Positions 9,680-18,787 are shown, counted from the stretch's first letter. The stretch is 64,000 nt of DNA from Sulfuricurvum sp. (GCA_030692765.1 JAUYUB010000020.1:53931-117930), one strand, 5' to 3'. Made by a program: numbers and translations. Notes: generated by a model from the letters alone, not told the origin.

Positions 9680-10786
9680 ATGTCTCTCATTATCGGAATT
9701 TTTTATTTTTTCTATTTTGCCCTTATCGGTGTGCATATTATCTTTGTCCCTAAAATTCTCTCCATGGTCGGATACACAGCTATGGATATCGGTATTATTT
9801 TTGCCTCTGCTCCGTTGGTGCGTTTTATTGTCCCCTTTTTATTTCTAAAAGGGTTTAAACTTGATCACAAAGCGTTTGTGGCCGCACTTATTCTCATGGT
9901 ATTGGGCGCAATCGCGTTTTACCCTGCCCTTACCTCTTTTTGGCCATTACTTATCAGCAATATCATTTTTGGCATCGGTATCTCATTGCTGCTTCCTTAC
10001 ATCGAAGTCATCGCCCTAGAGCATATCGGAAAAGAATCGTACGGAAAGATTCGTTTGTTTGGATCACTGGGGTTCATTGCCGTAGCACTGGTACTTGTAC
10101 GTTATCTGGATGAGCCTAAAATAGGTATCGATTTTCTCATAGCCATGGCGATAGCGGCAACGGTGCTGGGTGCTTTTATCGGCACCTTAGAACACAAAAA
10201 AAGCAGTACTGACCTTGGAATGATCGACAATATTCAATCCTTTAATCCCTTACCCCATCTAAGCCTCTGGACAGGCTTTTTGCTGATGCAGGTAAGCTTT
10301 GGTCCTTTTTACAATTTTTTCACCATCTACGCCACCGACCATGGTATTTCACTCGACACAACTGTGTGGCTGTGGAGCTTTGGGGTCGTCGTAGAAATTC
10401 TCATGTTTTATTTCCAAGGACCGCTTTTACGGACAAATCTTTACAAGCTTTTACAATTAACGGCATTTTTCACCGCACTGCGTTGGCTCATTGTGGCGGC
10501 TTTTCCCGATAATATCATCCTATTGTTCGCCTCTCAAAGCTTGCATGCCCTGAGTTTTGCCCTCTTTCATACCGTATCGATCAGTATCCTGTTTTCATTG
10601 TATCAGGCCAAACGGCTTGCGCAACAATTTTTCTTTGGAATTTCCTATGGACTTGGGGGATTTTTGGGAGCTTTGGGGTCCGGAGTCCTGTATCAATACG
10701 CTCCGGCTTGGCTATTTATTGGAGGATCGATTACCGCACTGGGAGCGGGAATTTCTTTTGGAATACACCGCAGCCGTTTACGCTAA
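9680..10786 (+). CDS. MFS transporter (MFS_1-like)
   Basis: A roughly 368-residue, very hydrophobic protein with about 12 predicted membrane helices, resembling the MFS_1-like group that includes phenylpropionate-type permeases (FGSLGFIAVALVLVRYLDEP in the first half, GISYGLGGFLGALGSGVLYQ near the end). Substrate unknown. The ATG at 9680 starts one base after the RDD stop; an in-frame GTG at 9668 is less likely. Its 3' end overlaps the convergent mscS gene by 9 bases. Confidence 0.8.
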   Translation: MSLIIGIFYFFYFALIGVHIIFVPKILSMVGYTAMDIGIIFASAPLVRFIVPFLFLKGFKLDHKAFVAALILMVLGAIAFYPALTSFWPLLISNIIFGIGISLLLPYIEVIALEHIGKESYGKIRLFGSLGFIAVALVLVRYLDEPKIGIDFLIAMAIAATVLGAFIGTLEHKKSSTDLGMIDNIQSFNPLPHLSLWTGFLLMQVSFGPFYNFFTIYATDHGISLDTTVWLWSFGVVVEILMFYFQGPLLRTNLYKLLQLTAFFTALRWLIVAAFPDNIILLFASQSLHALSFALFHTVSISILFSLYQAKRLAQQFFFGISYGLGGFLGALGSGVLYQYAPAWLFIGGSITALGAGISFGIHRSRLR

Positions 10787-11626
10787 ACGGTGTAAATCGA
10801 TGGGGGAAGTGGCAATTGTGACGTTATGTTTATCAAACTCATTTTTGACAGCTTCGGTTACCTCAAATTTTACATCCGCGTAATCATCTACTTTGACCCA
10901 CGGCTGAACCACCAAATGAACACCATCGCGCCCCAAAGTTTCCACTGCAACAATGCATGCAGGGGATTTTAACACGCGTGTATTATTCTCCAAAACAGTG
11001 GTAACCGCTTGGCGTACCACATTAAGATCATCCTTGTAATCGATTAAGAATACCATATCAATACGACGTGTACTGTTTCCGGTGTTATTGATGATGTTAC
11101 CACCGATTAATGACCCGTTAGGGATAATAATCGAACGATTGTCCGGTGTGCTGAGGGTTGTCGAAAAAAGGTTAATGGTTTTTACGGTTCCCATCACCCC
11201 TGCCGTTTCAATCGAATCCCCCACTTTGAACGGACGAAAAAAGATGATCAATACGGCCGCACCAACATTAGCAAGGGTATCTTTGAGGGCAAGACCCACA
11301 GCCAACCCCGCCGATGCGAAGACGGCAACAAACGAGGTACTGCTGATTCCTATATTACTCGCGGCCATCGCAATGACGACAAGAATTAAGGCTGCATACG
11401 ACACGTGAATCGCAAAAGAGATGAGGGTTTCGTCCACACGTGCACGTGTCATCATCCCTCGCATCAGATTCACAACGGCTTTGACGATCCATCTTCCGAT
11501 GATAAAAATAGCGATGGCACCTAAAAGCTTCACTCCGTAATCGGTTGCGTACCTTATTGCCAAATCGCTGTAATGTTCTGCCGTCGTACCGTAATGCTCA
11601 ATTTTATGTTCAATTTTTTGTAACAT
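10778..11626 (-). CDS. mscS: Small-conductance mechanosensitive channel (MscS family)
   Basis: A 282-residue MscS-type channel that opens under membrane tension to release solutes on hypo-osmotic shock. Three N-terminal membrane helices are visible, the last being the Gly/Ala-rich pore helix (FVAVFASAGLAVGLALKDTL, about 105-124). The beta domain follows (RPFKVGDSIET, with the NRSIIIPNGSLIGG segment) and then the cytoplasmic cage. Length matches E. coli MscS. It is the last gene of a leftward run that also holds a nitroreductase, a DUF309-like protein and a rhodanese-like protein. Confidence 0.93.
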   Translation of the reverse strand: MLQKIEHKIEHYGTTAEHYSDLAIRYATDYGVKLLGAIAIFIIGRWIVKAVVNLMRGMMTRARVDETLISFAIHVSYAALILVVIAMAASNIGISSTSFVAVFASAGLAVGLALKDTLANVGAAVLIIFFRPFKVGDSIETAGVMGTVKTINLFSTTLSTPDNRSIIIPNGSLIGGNIINNTGNSTRRIDMVFLIDYKDDLNVVRQAVTTVLENNTRVLKSPACIVAVETLGRDGVHLVVQPWVKVDDYADVKFEVTEAVKNEFDKHNVTIATSPIDLHRLA

Positions 11627-11637
11627 TACACGCTCGT

Positions 11638-12258
11638 TTAGCGATATTCTACAATGGTGCTCATCGGCAATCGCATTTGCGGACTCTGAGGATCTACACG
11701 ATAACCAAATGCACAGATCAATGCGGCACTGCGCCCTTGCGGCAGATCAAGAACCGCTTCGATTTGTTCTTTGTCAAATCCCTCTATCGGACAGCTGTCG
11801 ATTTGCAGCGTTGCCGCATAGGTCATCATATTGGCACACGCGATATAGCACTGCTTTGCCGTCCAGTTTTCCAGCAAATCTTCATGACACTCTATAAGAG
11901 AAAGATAACCTTTGTAGACGCTCATGTATTTTTCTAACGCTTCAGCATCCAAGCCTCTACGCTCAAACATCTTTTTTACATACGGTGTACCGCTGCGCAA
12001 ATCATCATTATCAGTTGTGAAAATCACCAGTTCTGACGCTTCCGTGATCTGAGCTTGATTCCAGCACGAAGATTTCAGAGCCTTACGCAAGGCAGGATCA
12101 CGTACAATGATCAAACGCCACGGCTCCATCCCAAAGGAAGACGGCGACATACGTGCCACTTCCAAAATCGACTCAAACTGCTCTTGAGGAATCGTTTTGG
12201 ACGTATCAAAACGTTTGCACGCATGACGAAACGCCATTGCTTTCATGAAATCGGACAT
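11638..12258 (-). CDS. Nitroreductase-family NAD(P)H-dependent flavoprotein
   Basis: A 206-residue FMN-binding oxidoreductase of the NfsB/NfnB type. Features are the FRHACKRFDTSKTIP start with the conserved R-x-S/C-x-R-x-F/Y block, RMSPSSFGMEPWRLIIVRD near residue 36 for FMN binding, and a central segment with IDSCPIEGFD near 150 that resembles DSCAIEGF in FMN nitroreductases. The substrate is unknown and may be quinone-like or nitroaromatic. It overlaps the upstream DUF309-like gene by 16 bases. Confidence 0.9.
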   Translation of the reverse strand: MSDFMKAMAFRHACKRFDTSKTIPQEQFESILEVARMSPSSFGMEPWRLIIVRDPALRKALKSSCWNQAQITEASELVIFTTDNDDLRSGTPYVKKMFERRGLDAEALEKYMSVYKGYLSLIECHEDLLENWTAKQCYIACANMMTYAATLQIDSCPIEGFDKEQIEAVLDLPQGRSAALICAFGYRVDPQSPQMRLPMSTIVEYR

Positions 12259-12614
12259 AGCTCACCTCGTTTGTTTTGTATTGATTGCACCATTGTAACG
12301 TATAACGCATTATGCACCGTTTCCAGACCTTCCAAAAGAGCCACATATTTTATATAGGTATTCCACGCTGTTTGGGAGGGTTTCGGACGTCCTAATTTAA
12401 TCAGCTCAAAACACACCGCCGCATTGATAAACCCTTTCCAGAGTTTCACCTCATCCTCTTGCTCAAAACGTCGTGGAAACCACAGCGCTTCGAGATCCTC
12501 ATGCGCATCGTAATAGCGCTCTTCTTGTAATGATTTTAGATACGCTTCGCACGCACTTTCTACTGTTGGAGATTCTTTCGCCAATATCCACGTCCCCCTT
12601 TTAAACTGATACAT
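12243..12614 (-). CDS. DUF309-family protein
   Basis: A 123-residue helical protein with the DUF309 pattern: YYDAHEDLEALWFPRR (the H-E/D-x-x-E-x-x-W core) at about 33-48, then LWKGFINAAVCFELIKLGRPKPS. No biochemical role is established for the family. It overlaps the rhodanese-like gene upstream by 55 bases and the nitroreductase downstream by 16, indicating tight translational linkage. The ATG at 12614 is the only early ATG; an internal TTG near 12581 would shorten the overlap. Confidence 0.7.
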   Translation of the reverse strand: MYQFKRGTWILAKESPTVESACEAYLKSLQEERYYDAHEDLEALWFPRRFEQEDEVKLWKGFINAAVCFELIKLGRPKPSQTAWNTYIKYVALLEGLETVHNALYVTMVQSIQNKRGELCPIS

Positions 12615-12868
12615 ACATGATCGGGAAACTTTGAACGAAACTCTTTGAGCCTCGTATGCGTCCCTTTTCCGCTATCGCAATAAAAAACAAACACACTGCC
12701 CACGGGTTCCTGTTTCATTAACGGAGGGCTGTAGGTGATCGTATCGGCACCCTCAATGCTGTTTAAAATCGTATCGACCAACATAACTTTGATTCCTTGC
12801 GCCTCTAACAGCTTTTTGTTAGTTAAATACTCTTTCTGCGTCCATTCATCGACGTTCAAATCGACCAT
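12560..12868 (-). CDS. Small rhodanese-like protein
   Basis: A 102-residue cytoplasmic protein. The segment VFVFYCDSGKGTHTRLKEF has a single Cys in the position of the rhodanese catalytic Cys, and the later CISLKGGRGYWRK resembles the rhodanese GG-x-x-x-W ending, but the fold is short and the active loop is atypical. A sulfurtransferase role is therefore only possible. It is the first gene of a leftward run, divergent from the SUV3-like helicase. Confidence 0.55.
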   Translation of the reverse strand: MVDLNVDEWTQKEYLTNKKLLEAQGIKVMLVDTILNSIEGADTITYSPPLMKQEPVGSVFVFYCDSGKGTHTRLKEFRSKFPDHVCISLKGGRGYWRKNLQQ

Positions 12869-12951
12869 CTTATTATCCAGTTTCTTATTTTGCGTAAGTC
12901 TATCAAAACTATAAAAGCATACCCCTTAGACTTTTTAGCTACACTTACATT

Positions 12952-15801
12952 ATGGCTAAGAAAAAGAAAAAAATGATCAAACTCAACCAATCAATTCGCC
13001 ATTTTTTCGGCGATGAAGGATTTGACGAGGGGATTGAGCGCGTTCCCACCGAAACGCTCATAGCCCTCTCCCACACATTGGGACTCTTCAATGAGATAAC
13101 CGACAAACCGACACTTATCAAAAGCTTCCGCCGTTTATGGTCCGAGGGTGAGCGTGATAATCGTGAGCTTATCGTCGACTTTTTCCGCAATGATGGACGG
13201 ACTTATCCCAATCCAAAACCCAAAGAAAAACCGCAGGAGCGTGAGGATAAAATCGATGAACTCCTTGAGGGTATAGAGATCACACCTGCCGAACGTCTGG
13301 CGTTGCATGCTGCTTTTATTGATGTGCGTATCCGTAAAATCACCCCTGAAAAGATTGCGGCAAAACTTGACCATATCCACTTTTCACTCAAACGTGAAGT
13401 ACTGGAAAAAGCGCTGGAAGGCAAATTTAATTACGATGATTCTCTGGAATTTTATGCCTCCATCCACTACGATATAGGGGACGAACACTTCAGTAAAATT
13501 CATGTGCTTAAAACGCCTCCCATCCAGAGTAAACGAATCCAAGAAGAAGACCCTAAAGGGCTTATAGCAGAAATTACTGCATTGAAAATCACTCTAACAG
13601 CGCAAAAACAAGAACAAATTAATCAGTTTTTAGCCGCGATTCCTCTACGCAACCATCGCTACCTCAGTGAAAAAGAGATTATCAGCGCACTCAAAAGCGC
13701 CCCTCCTTCAGCCACAACAGCTACGAACATCCTTGAAAAAAATGTGTTGCAAAAAGTACTCTCTACCTATTTCCCCTCGACTAAAACATCGCTCAATGGT
13801 GATGATTTGATGATTGAGATGCACAAAGCCCTAGAGCTTCCTCATTCGACAACACCGTTTCATTACACCCTGCATCTGCATCTCGATGCTCTGGAACTCA
13901 GCCGTAATATTTGGGCAGGTAATGATATCACCTTTGCTGAGATTACGCTGGCCCAAACCAACGAAGCAGAAAAACTCTTCTTATCCGAACTAGAAGGATT
14001 AATCGAGAAATGTGATGAGCGTGCCAAATTGCTCAATCTTACTCAAGACCGTTTGTACGAACTCGTCTACGAACTGCTTAGCCCTTATTTCACGGACACC
14101 CTTCATATTGGTGCTAAAACCCAAAAAAGAGTTCTTTATGCGTTCGATCAGCAAATTGCCGGTGAACTGCTCAAGCGTCAAAAACAAGAGCTGTTAGCCC
14201 GCAGTATCCGTGATTTTAAAAACCTCTTTCCGCTTGCCCGCTCGTTGCGCCGTAAACTTGTCTTTCATGTCGGACCTACCAACAGCGGAAAAACCTATAC
14301 GGCGATGGAAAAGCTGCGCTCTGTAGGTACAGGCTATTATCTGGCACCCCTGCGTCTGTTAGCACTGGAAGGATATGAAGACTTACGGGACAAGGGGCTC
14401 AATGCCTCACTCATAACAGGCGAAGAACAGCTTATCGACGAAGACGCAACGCACATCAGCTCCACCATTGAGATGCTCAATTTTGAAGTCGAAGTAGATG
14501 TGTGTGTCATTGATGAAGTGCAGATGATCGGTGATCGTGACCGTGGATGGGCATGGGCCAATGCCATCATCGGAGCACCCGCTAAAACCGTTATCATGAC
14601 AGGCTCTGCCAATGCCCTCGAAGCGATCAGCGCTCTTGCACAGTACCTGGGAGAACCCCTGGAAATTGTTGAATTTCAGCGTAAAAATCCCCTCGAACTG
14701 ATGAAATCGCCCGTTGCCTTGGATAAAATAGAACCAAAAACCGCGATCATCGCGTTTAGCCGCTCCAGTGCCTTACGAATTAAACAGCAAATCTCCAAAA
14801 CCTATACGACCAGCATCATCTACGGCAATCTCAGTCCCGAAGTGCGCCGCGAAGAGGCGCGCCGTTTTCGTGAGGGGGAGACCGATATCCTCGTTGCTAC
14901 CGATGCCATTGCCATGGGTCTGAACCTCCCGATCAAAACGCTCATTTTCTCCAAAGCCGATAAATTTGACGGGCAGTCGCAGCGCGATCTCACCGCCAGC
15001 GAAGTACAACAAATCGCAGGGCGTGCAGGGCGATATGGACTCAGCGAACAAGGATACGTCGGAGGGATAAGCAGTGATATCCTCAAAAAAATAGGCTCAC
15101 TCTTTACCAAGCCTGCCCAAACCATTTCCATCCCATTTAATGTTATGGCAAATTTTGATCACATTATGCTCGTATCGACCATTCTCGAAGAAAAATCACT
15201 CTCTGCCATTATCGAATTTTTTGTGGAAAATATGAAATTTGAAGGACCGTTTCGTGCCGCTAACCTTGAATCGATGAGTGAAGCATCCGCCATCGCCGAT
15301 CGGTATGATTTGGACATGAAAACAAAATTTACCCTTGCTACCGCACCGCTCTCTACTGGCTCACCGCTGGTAATGGCGGCATTTGAGCGTTACGTAAAAG
15401 CGCTGGAGCAGGGCAAGCCAATCGCCTATGTTGCTCCTGCCCATTTGGGCGCGTATGCCCTTACGATGGAAGATCTCCAGGATGCCGAAGATCGGATCAA
15501 AGAAATTTCCCTGTATCTGTGGCTGTCGTATCGCCTGGGAGAGTATTTTATCGATGCCGAAAAAGCGCGCTCGTTTCGTGGAGAGCTCAACCGATTTATC
15601 GAAAATTCACTCAAACAAAGCCATTTTACCCCGCGCTGTAAAACCTGTTCAAAACCGCTGGCACCGGGGAGTGAGTTCAGCATCTGCCAAAGCTGCTTTA
15701 ATGCTCTCAATCGTGCTAAGAATCGCCTTACTGCACCCAGACCGCCGAGCAAAGCCTATAAGCGCTCTACGGCTCGAGGCTATCCTATCAAATCAGAGTA
15801 A
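12952..15801 (+). CDS. SUV3-like ATP-dependent RNA helicase
   Basis: A 949-residue helicase resembling SUV3, the RNA helicase of the mitochondrial degradosome. Walker A GPTNSGKT is at 441-448, LAPLRLLALEGYEDL follows as motif Ia, the DEVQ box is at 521-524, and the C-terminal RecA domain holds IAFSRSSALRIK, VATDAIAMGLNLP and QIAGRAGRYG (motif VI). A Suv3 C-terminal domain follows, then a two-CxxC zinc ribbon starting at Cys896. The N-terminal 420 residues are not matched to a known domain. This suggests RNA unwinding or decay. Its 3' end overlaps the convergent HTH gene by 22 bases. Confidence 0.85.
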   Translation: MAKKKKKMIKLNQSIRHFFGDEGFDEGIERVPTETLIALSHTLGLFNEITDKPTLIKSFRRLWSEGERDNRELIVDFFRNDGRTYPNPKPKEKPQEREDKIDELLEGIEITPAERLALHAAFIDVRIRKITPEKIAAKLDHIHFSLKREVLEKALEGKFNYDDSLEFYASIHYDIGDEHFSKIHVLKTPPIQSKRIQEEDPKGLIAEITALKITLTAQKQEQINQFLAAIPLRNHRYLSEKEIISALKSAPPSATTATNILEKNVLQKVLSTYFPSTKTSLNGDDLMIEMHKALELPHSTTPFHYTLHLHLDALELSRNIWAGNDITFAEITLAQTNEAEKLFLSELEGLIEKCDERAKLLNLTQDRLYELVYELLSPYFTDTLHIGAKTQKRVLYAFDQQIAGELLKRQKQELLARSIRDFKNLFPLARSLRRKLVFHVGPTNSGKTYTAMEKLRSVGTGYYLAPLRLLALEGYEDLRDKGLNASLITGEEQLIDEDATHISSTIEMLNFEVEVDVCVIDEVQMIGDRDRGWAWANAIIGAPAKTVIMTGSANALEAISALAQYLGEPLEIVEFQRKNPLELMKSPVALDKIEPKTAIIAFSRSSALRIKQQISKTYTTSIIYGNLSPEVRREEARRFREGETDILVATDAIAMGLNLPIKTLIFSKADKFDGQSQRDLTASEVQQIAGRAGRYGLSEQGYVGGISSDILKKIGSLFTKPAQTISIPFNVMANFDHIMLVSTILEEKSLSAIIEFFVENMKFEGPFRAANLESMSEASAIADRYDLDMKTKFTLATAPLSTGSPLVMAAFERYVKALEQGKPIAYVAPAHLGAYALTMEDLQDAEDRIKEISLYLWLSYRLGEYFIDAEKARSFRGELNRFIENSLKQSHFTPRCKTCSKPLAPGSEFSICQSCFNALNRAKNRLTAPRPPSKAYKRSTARGYPIKSE

Positions 15802-16406
15802 TCAAATTCGGCAGGATTTAAAAAGAGTTTTTCGTCACGTACGCTAATTCGCTCATCGCTTCCATGAAGCTTTACAAAACGTTTTTTGATTTTTTTCTTC
15901 GCTTCGTCTTTAATTCGCTTGAGTTTGAGAAAATCTTTGAGAGAGATCCATCCATCGCTTTCGATAACATCTGCATTGATGGCATCTATCTTCCCTCTCT
16001 CCATCCCCTCTTGCATCACGGTTTCGGGATTCACATGCGAAAGAAATTTGGTTGCGACAACATGCAAAACATTACGCAGCTGCGCATCACGTTCTTTGTA
16101 GATCTGCTCTACTTTGATACGCTCGTCAATGAGCATCTGCTCACGCTGATCACGAAGACGGGATGTCTCGTTCTCCAAAACATCCACCCGTCCGCGAAGA
16201 CGCTCATTTTCTTGCTCGATGTACTGTGTATAACGGGGATCAACACCACCGCTAACACCTTGCGAACTCTTTGCTACAGAAATCGTCACGTATTTGACTC
16301 CATCTTCGACAATGCAATTCAGACTACCGCGACGCACGCGGTTGTGTATGGCTTCTTTGGAAACTCCAAAATGATCTGCTGCATCCGCAATAGTTAACTT
16401 TTTCAT
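15780..16406 (-). CDS. HTH coiled-coil protein, probable DUF3972 family
   Basis: A 208-residue protein with an N-terminal helix-turn-helix (TIADAADHFGVSKEAIHNRV), a coiled coil at about 65-115 (EQENERLRGRVDVLENETSR), and a basic helical C-terminal half. It resembles the epsilonproteobacterial DUF3972 proteins; that family name is from memory. DNA binding is inferred from the HTH. It is the last gene of a run with yajQ and the HD-GYP gene, 9 bases after the latter. Confidence 0.7.
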   Translation of the reverse strand: MKKLTIADAADHFGVSKEAIHNRVRRGSLNCIVEDGVKYVTISVAKSSQGVSGGVDPRYTQYIEQENERLRGRVDVLENETSRLRDQREQMLIDERIKVEQIYKERDAQLRNVLHVVATKFLSHVNPETVMQEGMERGKIDAINADVIESDGWISLKDFLKLKRIKDEAKKKIKKRFVKLHGSDERISVRDEKLFLNPAEFDYSDLIG

Positions 16407-16415
16407 TTTCTCCCT

Positions 16416-17369
16416 TTATTTATGCAGCATACGAATCAGCGCATTTACCATCTCAAAATCCAAATGCCCCTTCATAGCCTCTTTCATCAACTTAATCGAC
16501 TCAAACGTCGTCATCGGATCTTTATAGGAACGCTTGGTTGTTAATGCATCAAATACATCACATACCCCGATTATACGGGCAAAGTGTGAAATCTCATCCC
16601 CTTTGATTCCATCTGGATAACCGCCTCCGACTAATTTCTCATGGTGATGACGGATCCCGGTCAATATCCGATCATCGGTGATTCCAAGATGCAGTGCTAT
16701 CTTATGCCCCTGCGCTGGATGTGTTTTCATTTCTTTAAATTCCATGTCAGTGAGCTTGCCATTTTTATTGATAATGTCATAATCCACTTTGCTCTTACCA
16801 ATATCGTGCAGTACTGCAGCCATGCCCAATACTCTTAGCTCTTCTTCATTCATTCCCAAATATGCACCCAAACTCAGGGTATAAATACTGACATTAATCG
16901 AATGAGTATGAGTATAAAAATCATGTGCTGTAATTTTTAGAAGAGATTCAACCGCCTTCGTATCGTGTAAGATAATATCCACAATACTGTCAACCACCGG
17001 TTTAACATTTTTAGCCGTTTCGAGGGATTCTGGATTTCGGAACATCTCATCGATAACCGAGCTTGCCTTCTCGTAAACGATAATTGCTTTATCATCCATG
17101 GACATATGTTCACAACGGGCTATTGTTTGGATGTGATTTTGTACATACGCTTCATAAAGTAATGAATTCTCTTCATCAATGTAAACTTTTTCTACTTCAC
17201 GAAGGCGTACTTTATCATTACCATCTACAACCGTATCGCTATGAAGATATATACTCATTGCGGTTCGTTCATCATTTGGTAAATAAAGGTCAAATGTTAA
17301 TTTTTCACCTTCTGTAATTACTCGCTTATCGATCGATTTATACCGCTTTGGTTTATCCTTCATACGCAT
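16416..17369 (-). CDS. HD-GYP domain protein, probable c-di-GMP phosphodiesterase
   Basis: A 317-residue protein with a small N-terminal region of unknown type and a full C-terminal HD-GYP domain. The metal-binding HD pair is in VLHDIGKSKVD, followed by a conserved THPAQGH histidine, HHEKLVGGGYPDGIKGDEI containing the GYP triad, and IGVCDVFDALTTKRSYKDP. HD-GYP enzymes hydrolyse cyclic di-GMP. No signal peptide or membrane segment is seen. It lies 6 bases after yajQ, whose family includes c-di-GMP binders. Confidence 0.93.
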   Translation of the reverse strand: MRMKDKPKRYKSIDKRVITEGEKLTFDLYLPNDERTAMSIYLHSDTVVDGNDKVRLREVEKVYIDEENSLLYEAYVQNHIQTIARCEHMSMDDKAIIVYEKASSVIDEMFRNPESLETAKNVKPVVDSIVDIILHDTKAVESLLKITAHDFYTHTHSINVSIYTLSLGAYLGMNEEELRVLGMAAVLHDIGKSKVDYDIINKNGKLTDMEFKEMKTHPAQGHKIALHLGITDDRILTGIRHHHEKLVGGGYPDGIKGDEISHFARIIGVCDVFDALTTKRSYKDPMTTFESIKLMKEAMKGHLDFEMVNALIRMLHK

Positions 17370-17375
17370 TTTCCT

Positions 17376-17873
17376 TTATCGGAAATTTTCAAACACCAAC
17401 GGCGCTTCCCATTCCATAGCTTTTATATGCGACATAATCTTTTGCAATTCGTCTATCTGTTTGGATTTTACACGGATGTATTCACCCTCAATAATCGCAG
17501 AAGCCTTTGTTTTGAGTGCTTTGATTTCAGCAATGATTTTTTTTGCTTCTTTGGACTCAATCGTATCTATAATTTTATAGGTTGCTTTTCGAGATCCGCC
17601 GCTTGCGTCTTCGGTCTTAAGTTCTTCAAGCGCTTTAGAAGAGAGCCCGCGCTTGATGAGTTTTCCGATAACAACATCTTTTAGTGCATCGAGTTTATTA
17701 TCACTAGAGGCTACCAAGACAAGCTGTTTTTCTTTTTCACGGTAGTTGATTTCATAAGCAACCCCTTTAAAATCGTAGCGACCGATTACCTCTTTTTCAG
17801 ATTGGGCAATCGCGTCTTTAAATGCTTGTAGATCAATTTTTGCAGAAATGTCGAGTGAGTGTTCAGATGCCAT
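17376..17873 (-). CDS. yajQ: YajQ-family nucleotide-binding protein
   Basis: A 165-residue UPF0234/YajQ protein; family members bind nucleotides and some act as c-di-GMP effectors. Typical segments are SLDISAKIDLQAFKDAI at the N-terminus, IGRYDFKGV, LIKRGLS and the late EYIRVKSKQIDELQKIM. The length is normal. It is 51 bases downstream of frdB and immediately precedes the HD-GYP gene, a suggestive pairing of effector and hydrolase. Confidence 0.92.
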   Translation of the reverse strand: MASEHSLDISAKIDLQAFKDAIAQSEKEVIGRYDFKGVAYEINYREKEKQLVLVASSDNKLDALKDVVIGKLIKRGLSSKALEELKTEDASGGSRKATYKIIDTIESKEAKKIIAEIKALKTKASAIIEGEYIRVKSKQIDELQKIMSHIKAMEWEAPLVFENFR

Positions 17874-17924
17874 ACTATATATCCTAAATAATTTTATAAC
17901 AGTTAGTATAACACAAACCGCAAA

Positions 17925-18626
17925 TTAAAACATAGGTGAGCCGAAATCCAAACCGCCGCCAAAACTCATATTAGGGTCCATGTAACCCAGCATCGAACTT
18001 TTGGTGCGTAACATCGTAATATCCTGCTTGGGAGCAATACCCTGCGGGCATACAGGAACACACTCACCGCACAGCGTACAATCCCAAATCCCGCTTGTCT
18101 GTATCGCTGCTATTTTCGCATCGCTTTGACTTTGGCGAGGGTCACTAACGTATCGCCAAACGCGTGTGAGAGCAAACGGACCGATAAAGTCAGGATTGAC
18201 CGCGTAAACAGGACACGCGCTGTAGCACGCCGTACACAAAATACAGTCACTTTGCGTTTCAATCCCATGCATTGCCTCTTCACTGACATTGCCCTCACGT
18301 GAGGCTTCGCTCCATGTATTTGCCATACGATTAAACCGTTCTACGGCGGAACTCTCAACCACCAAGTCACGGATAACGCTTGCGTTGCGCATTGGCTCTA
18401 CGAGATCACCATCCCTTGGCTTGTATTCACACATCAGCACTTCGCGTCCATTCACACGTACGGCACAGCTTCCGCACACACCGCTGCGGCATCCTTGAGA
18501 ATAGGTGAGTGTTGGATCGACTTTGGTCTTGACATGATTGAGGATGGTGAGCAAGGTTACGTTCTCAAAATCGACTTCATACCCTTGAGGTTCCTCTTCG
18601 TGGCTGCGTTTTACTAGAATCTTCAT
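17925..18626 (-). CDS. frdB: Fumarate reductase/succinate dehydrogenase iron-sulfur subunit
   Basis: A 233-residue FrdB/SdhB-type electron-transfer subunit. The [2Fe-2S] ligands are in CRSGVCGSCAV near residue 46 with a further Cys in EVLMCEYKP. The [4Fe-4S] motif is CILCTACYSACP. The third cluster motif, CTLCGECVPVCP, has a full CxxCxxCxxxCP, whereas classical enzymes lack one Cys there and bind [3Fe-4S]; this suggests a second [4Fe-4S] cluster. The start overlaps the stop of the small acidic ORF upstream (TGATG). No membrane-anchor gene is adjacent. Confidence 0.88.
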   Translation of the reverse strand: MKILVKRSHEEEPQGYEVDFENVTLLTILNHVKTKVDPTLTYSQGCRSGVCGSCAVRVNGREVLMCEYKPRDGDLVEPMRNASVIRDLVVESSAVERFNRMANTWSEASREGNVSEEAMHGIETQSDCILCTACYSACPVYAVNPDFIGPFALTRVWRYVSDPRQSQSDAKIAAIQTSGIWDCTLCGECVPVCPQGIAPKQDITMLRTKSSMLGYMDPNMSFGGGLDFGSPMF

Positions 18627-18787
18627 CAGTCACACCACTCTCTTTCTTCATCCTCGTCCTCTTCTTCGTCATCATAGTCGTCATCCCGTTCGCCCTGAGC
18701 CTGTCGAAGGGTAAGTTCATAGTTCGACAAGCTCACCACGAACGGAACAGTAACGTTCTTTTCTTCTACTTCATCAAATTTGTACAT
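18626..18787 (-). CDS. Small acidic ORF between frdA and frdB, carrying an in-frame repeat
   Basis: A 53-residue ORF starting MYKFDEVEEKNV within the last seven codons of frdA and ending on TGATG that overlaps the frdB start. Its centre (PFVVSLSNYELTLRQAQGER) is the translation of a 60-bp palindromic repeat, exactly 20 codons, so the frame is preserved. The tail is almost all Asp and Glu followed by REWCD. No known domain. The tight spacing suggests translational coupling between frdA and frdB; it may be a genuine small protein or only a spacer. Confidence 0.45.
   Translation of the reverse strand: MYKFDEVEEKNVTVPFVVSLSNYELTLRQAQGERDDDYDDEEEDEDEEREWCD
18686..18745. repeat. 60-bp palindromic repeat, copy 1
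   Basis: The ends CCGTTCG and CGAACGG are inverted, and the inside holds two further inverted arms around CTGTCGAAGG and GTTCGACAAGC. It is the widely dispersed palindrome whose translation reads SLSN...RQAQGER. A related copy lies at 32942-33000. Confidence 0.8.
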
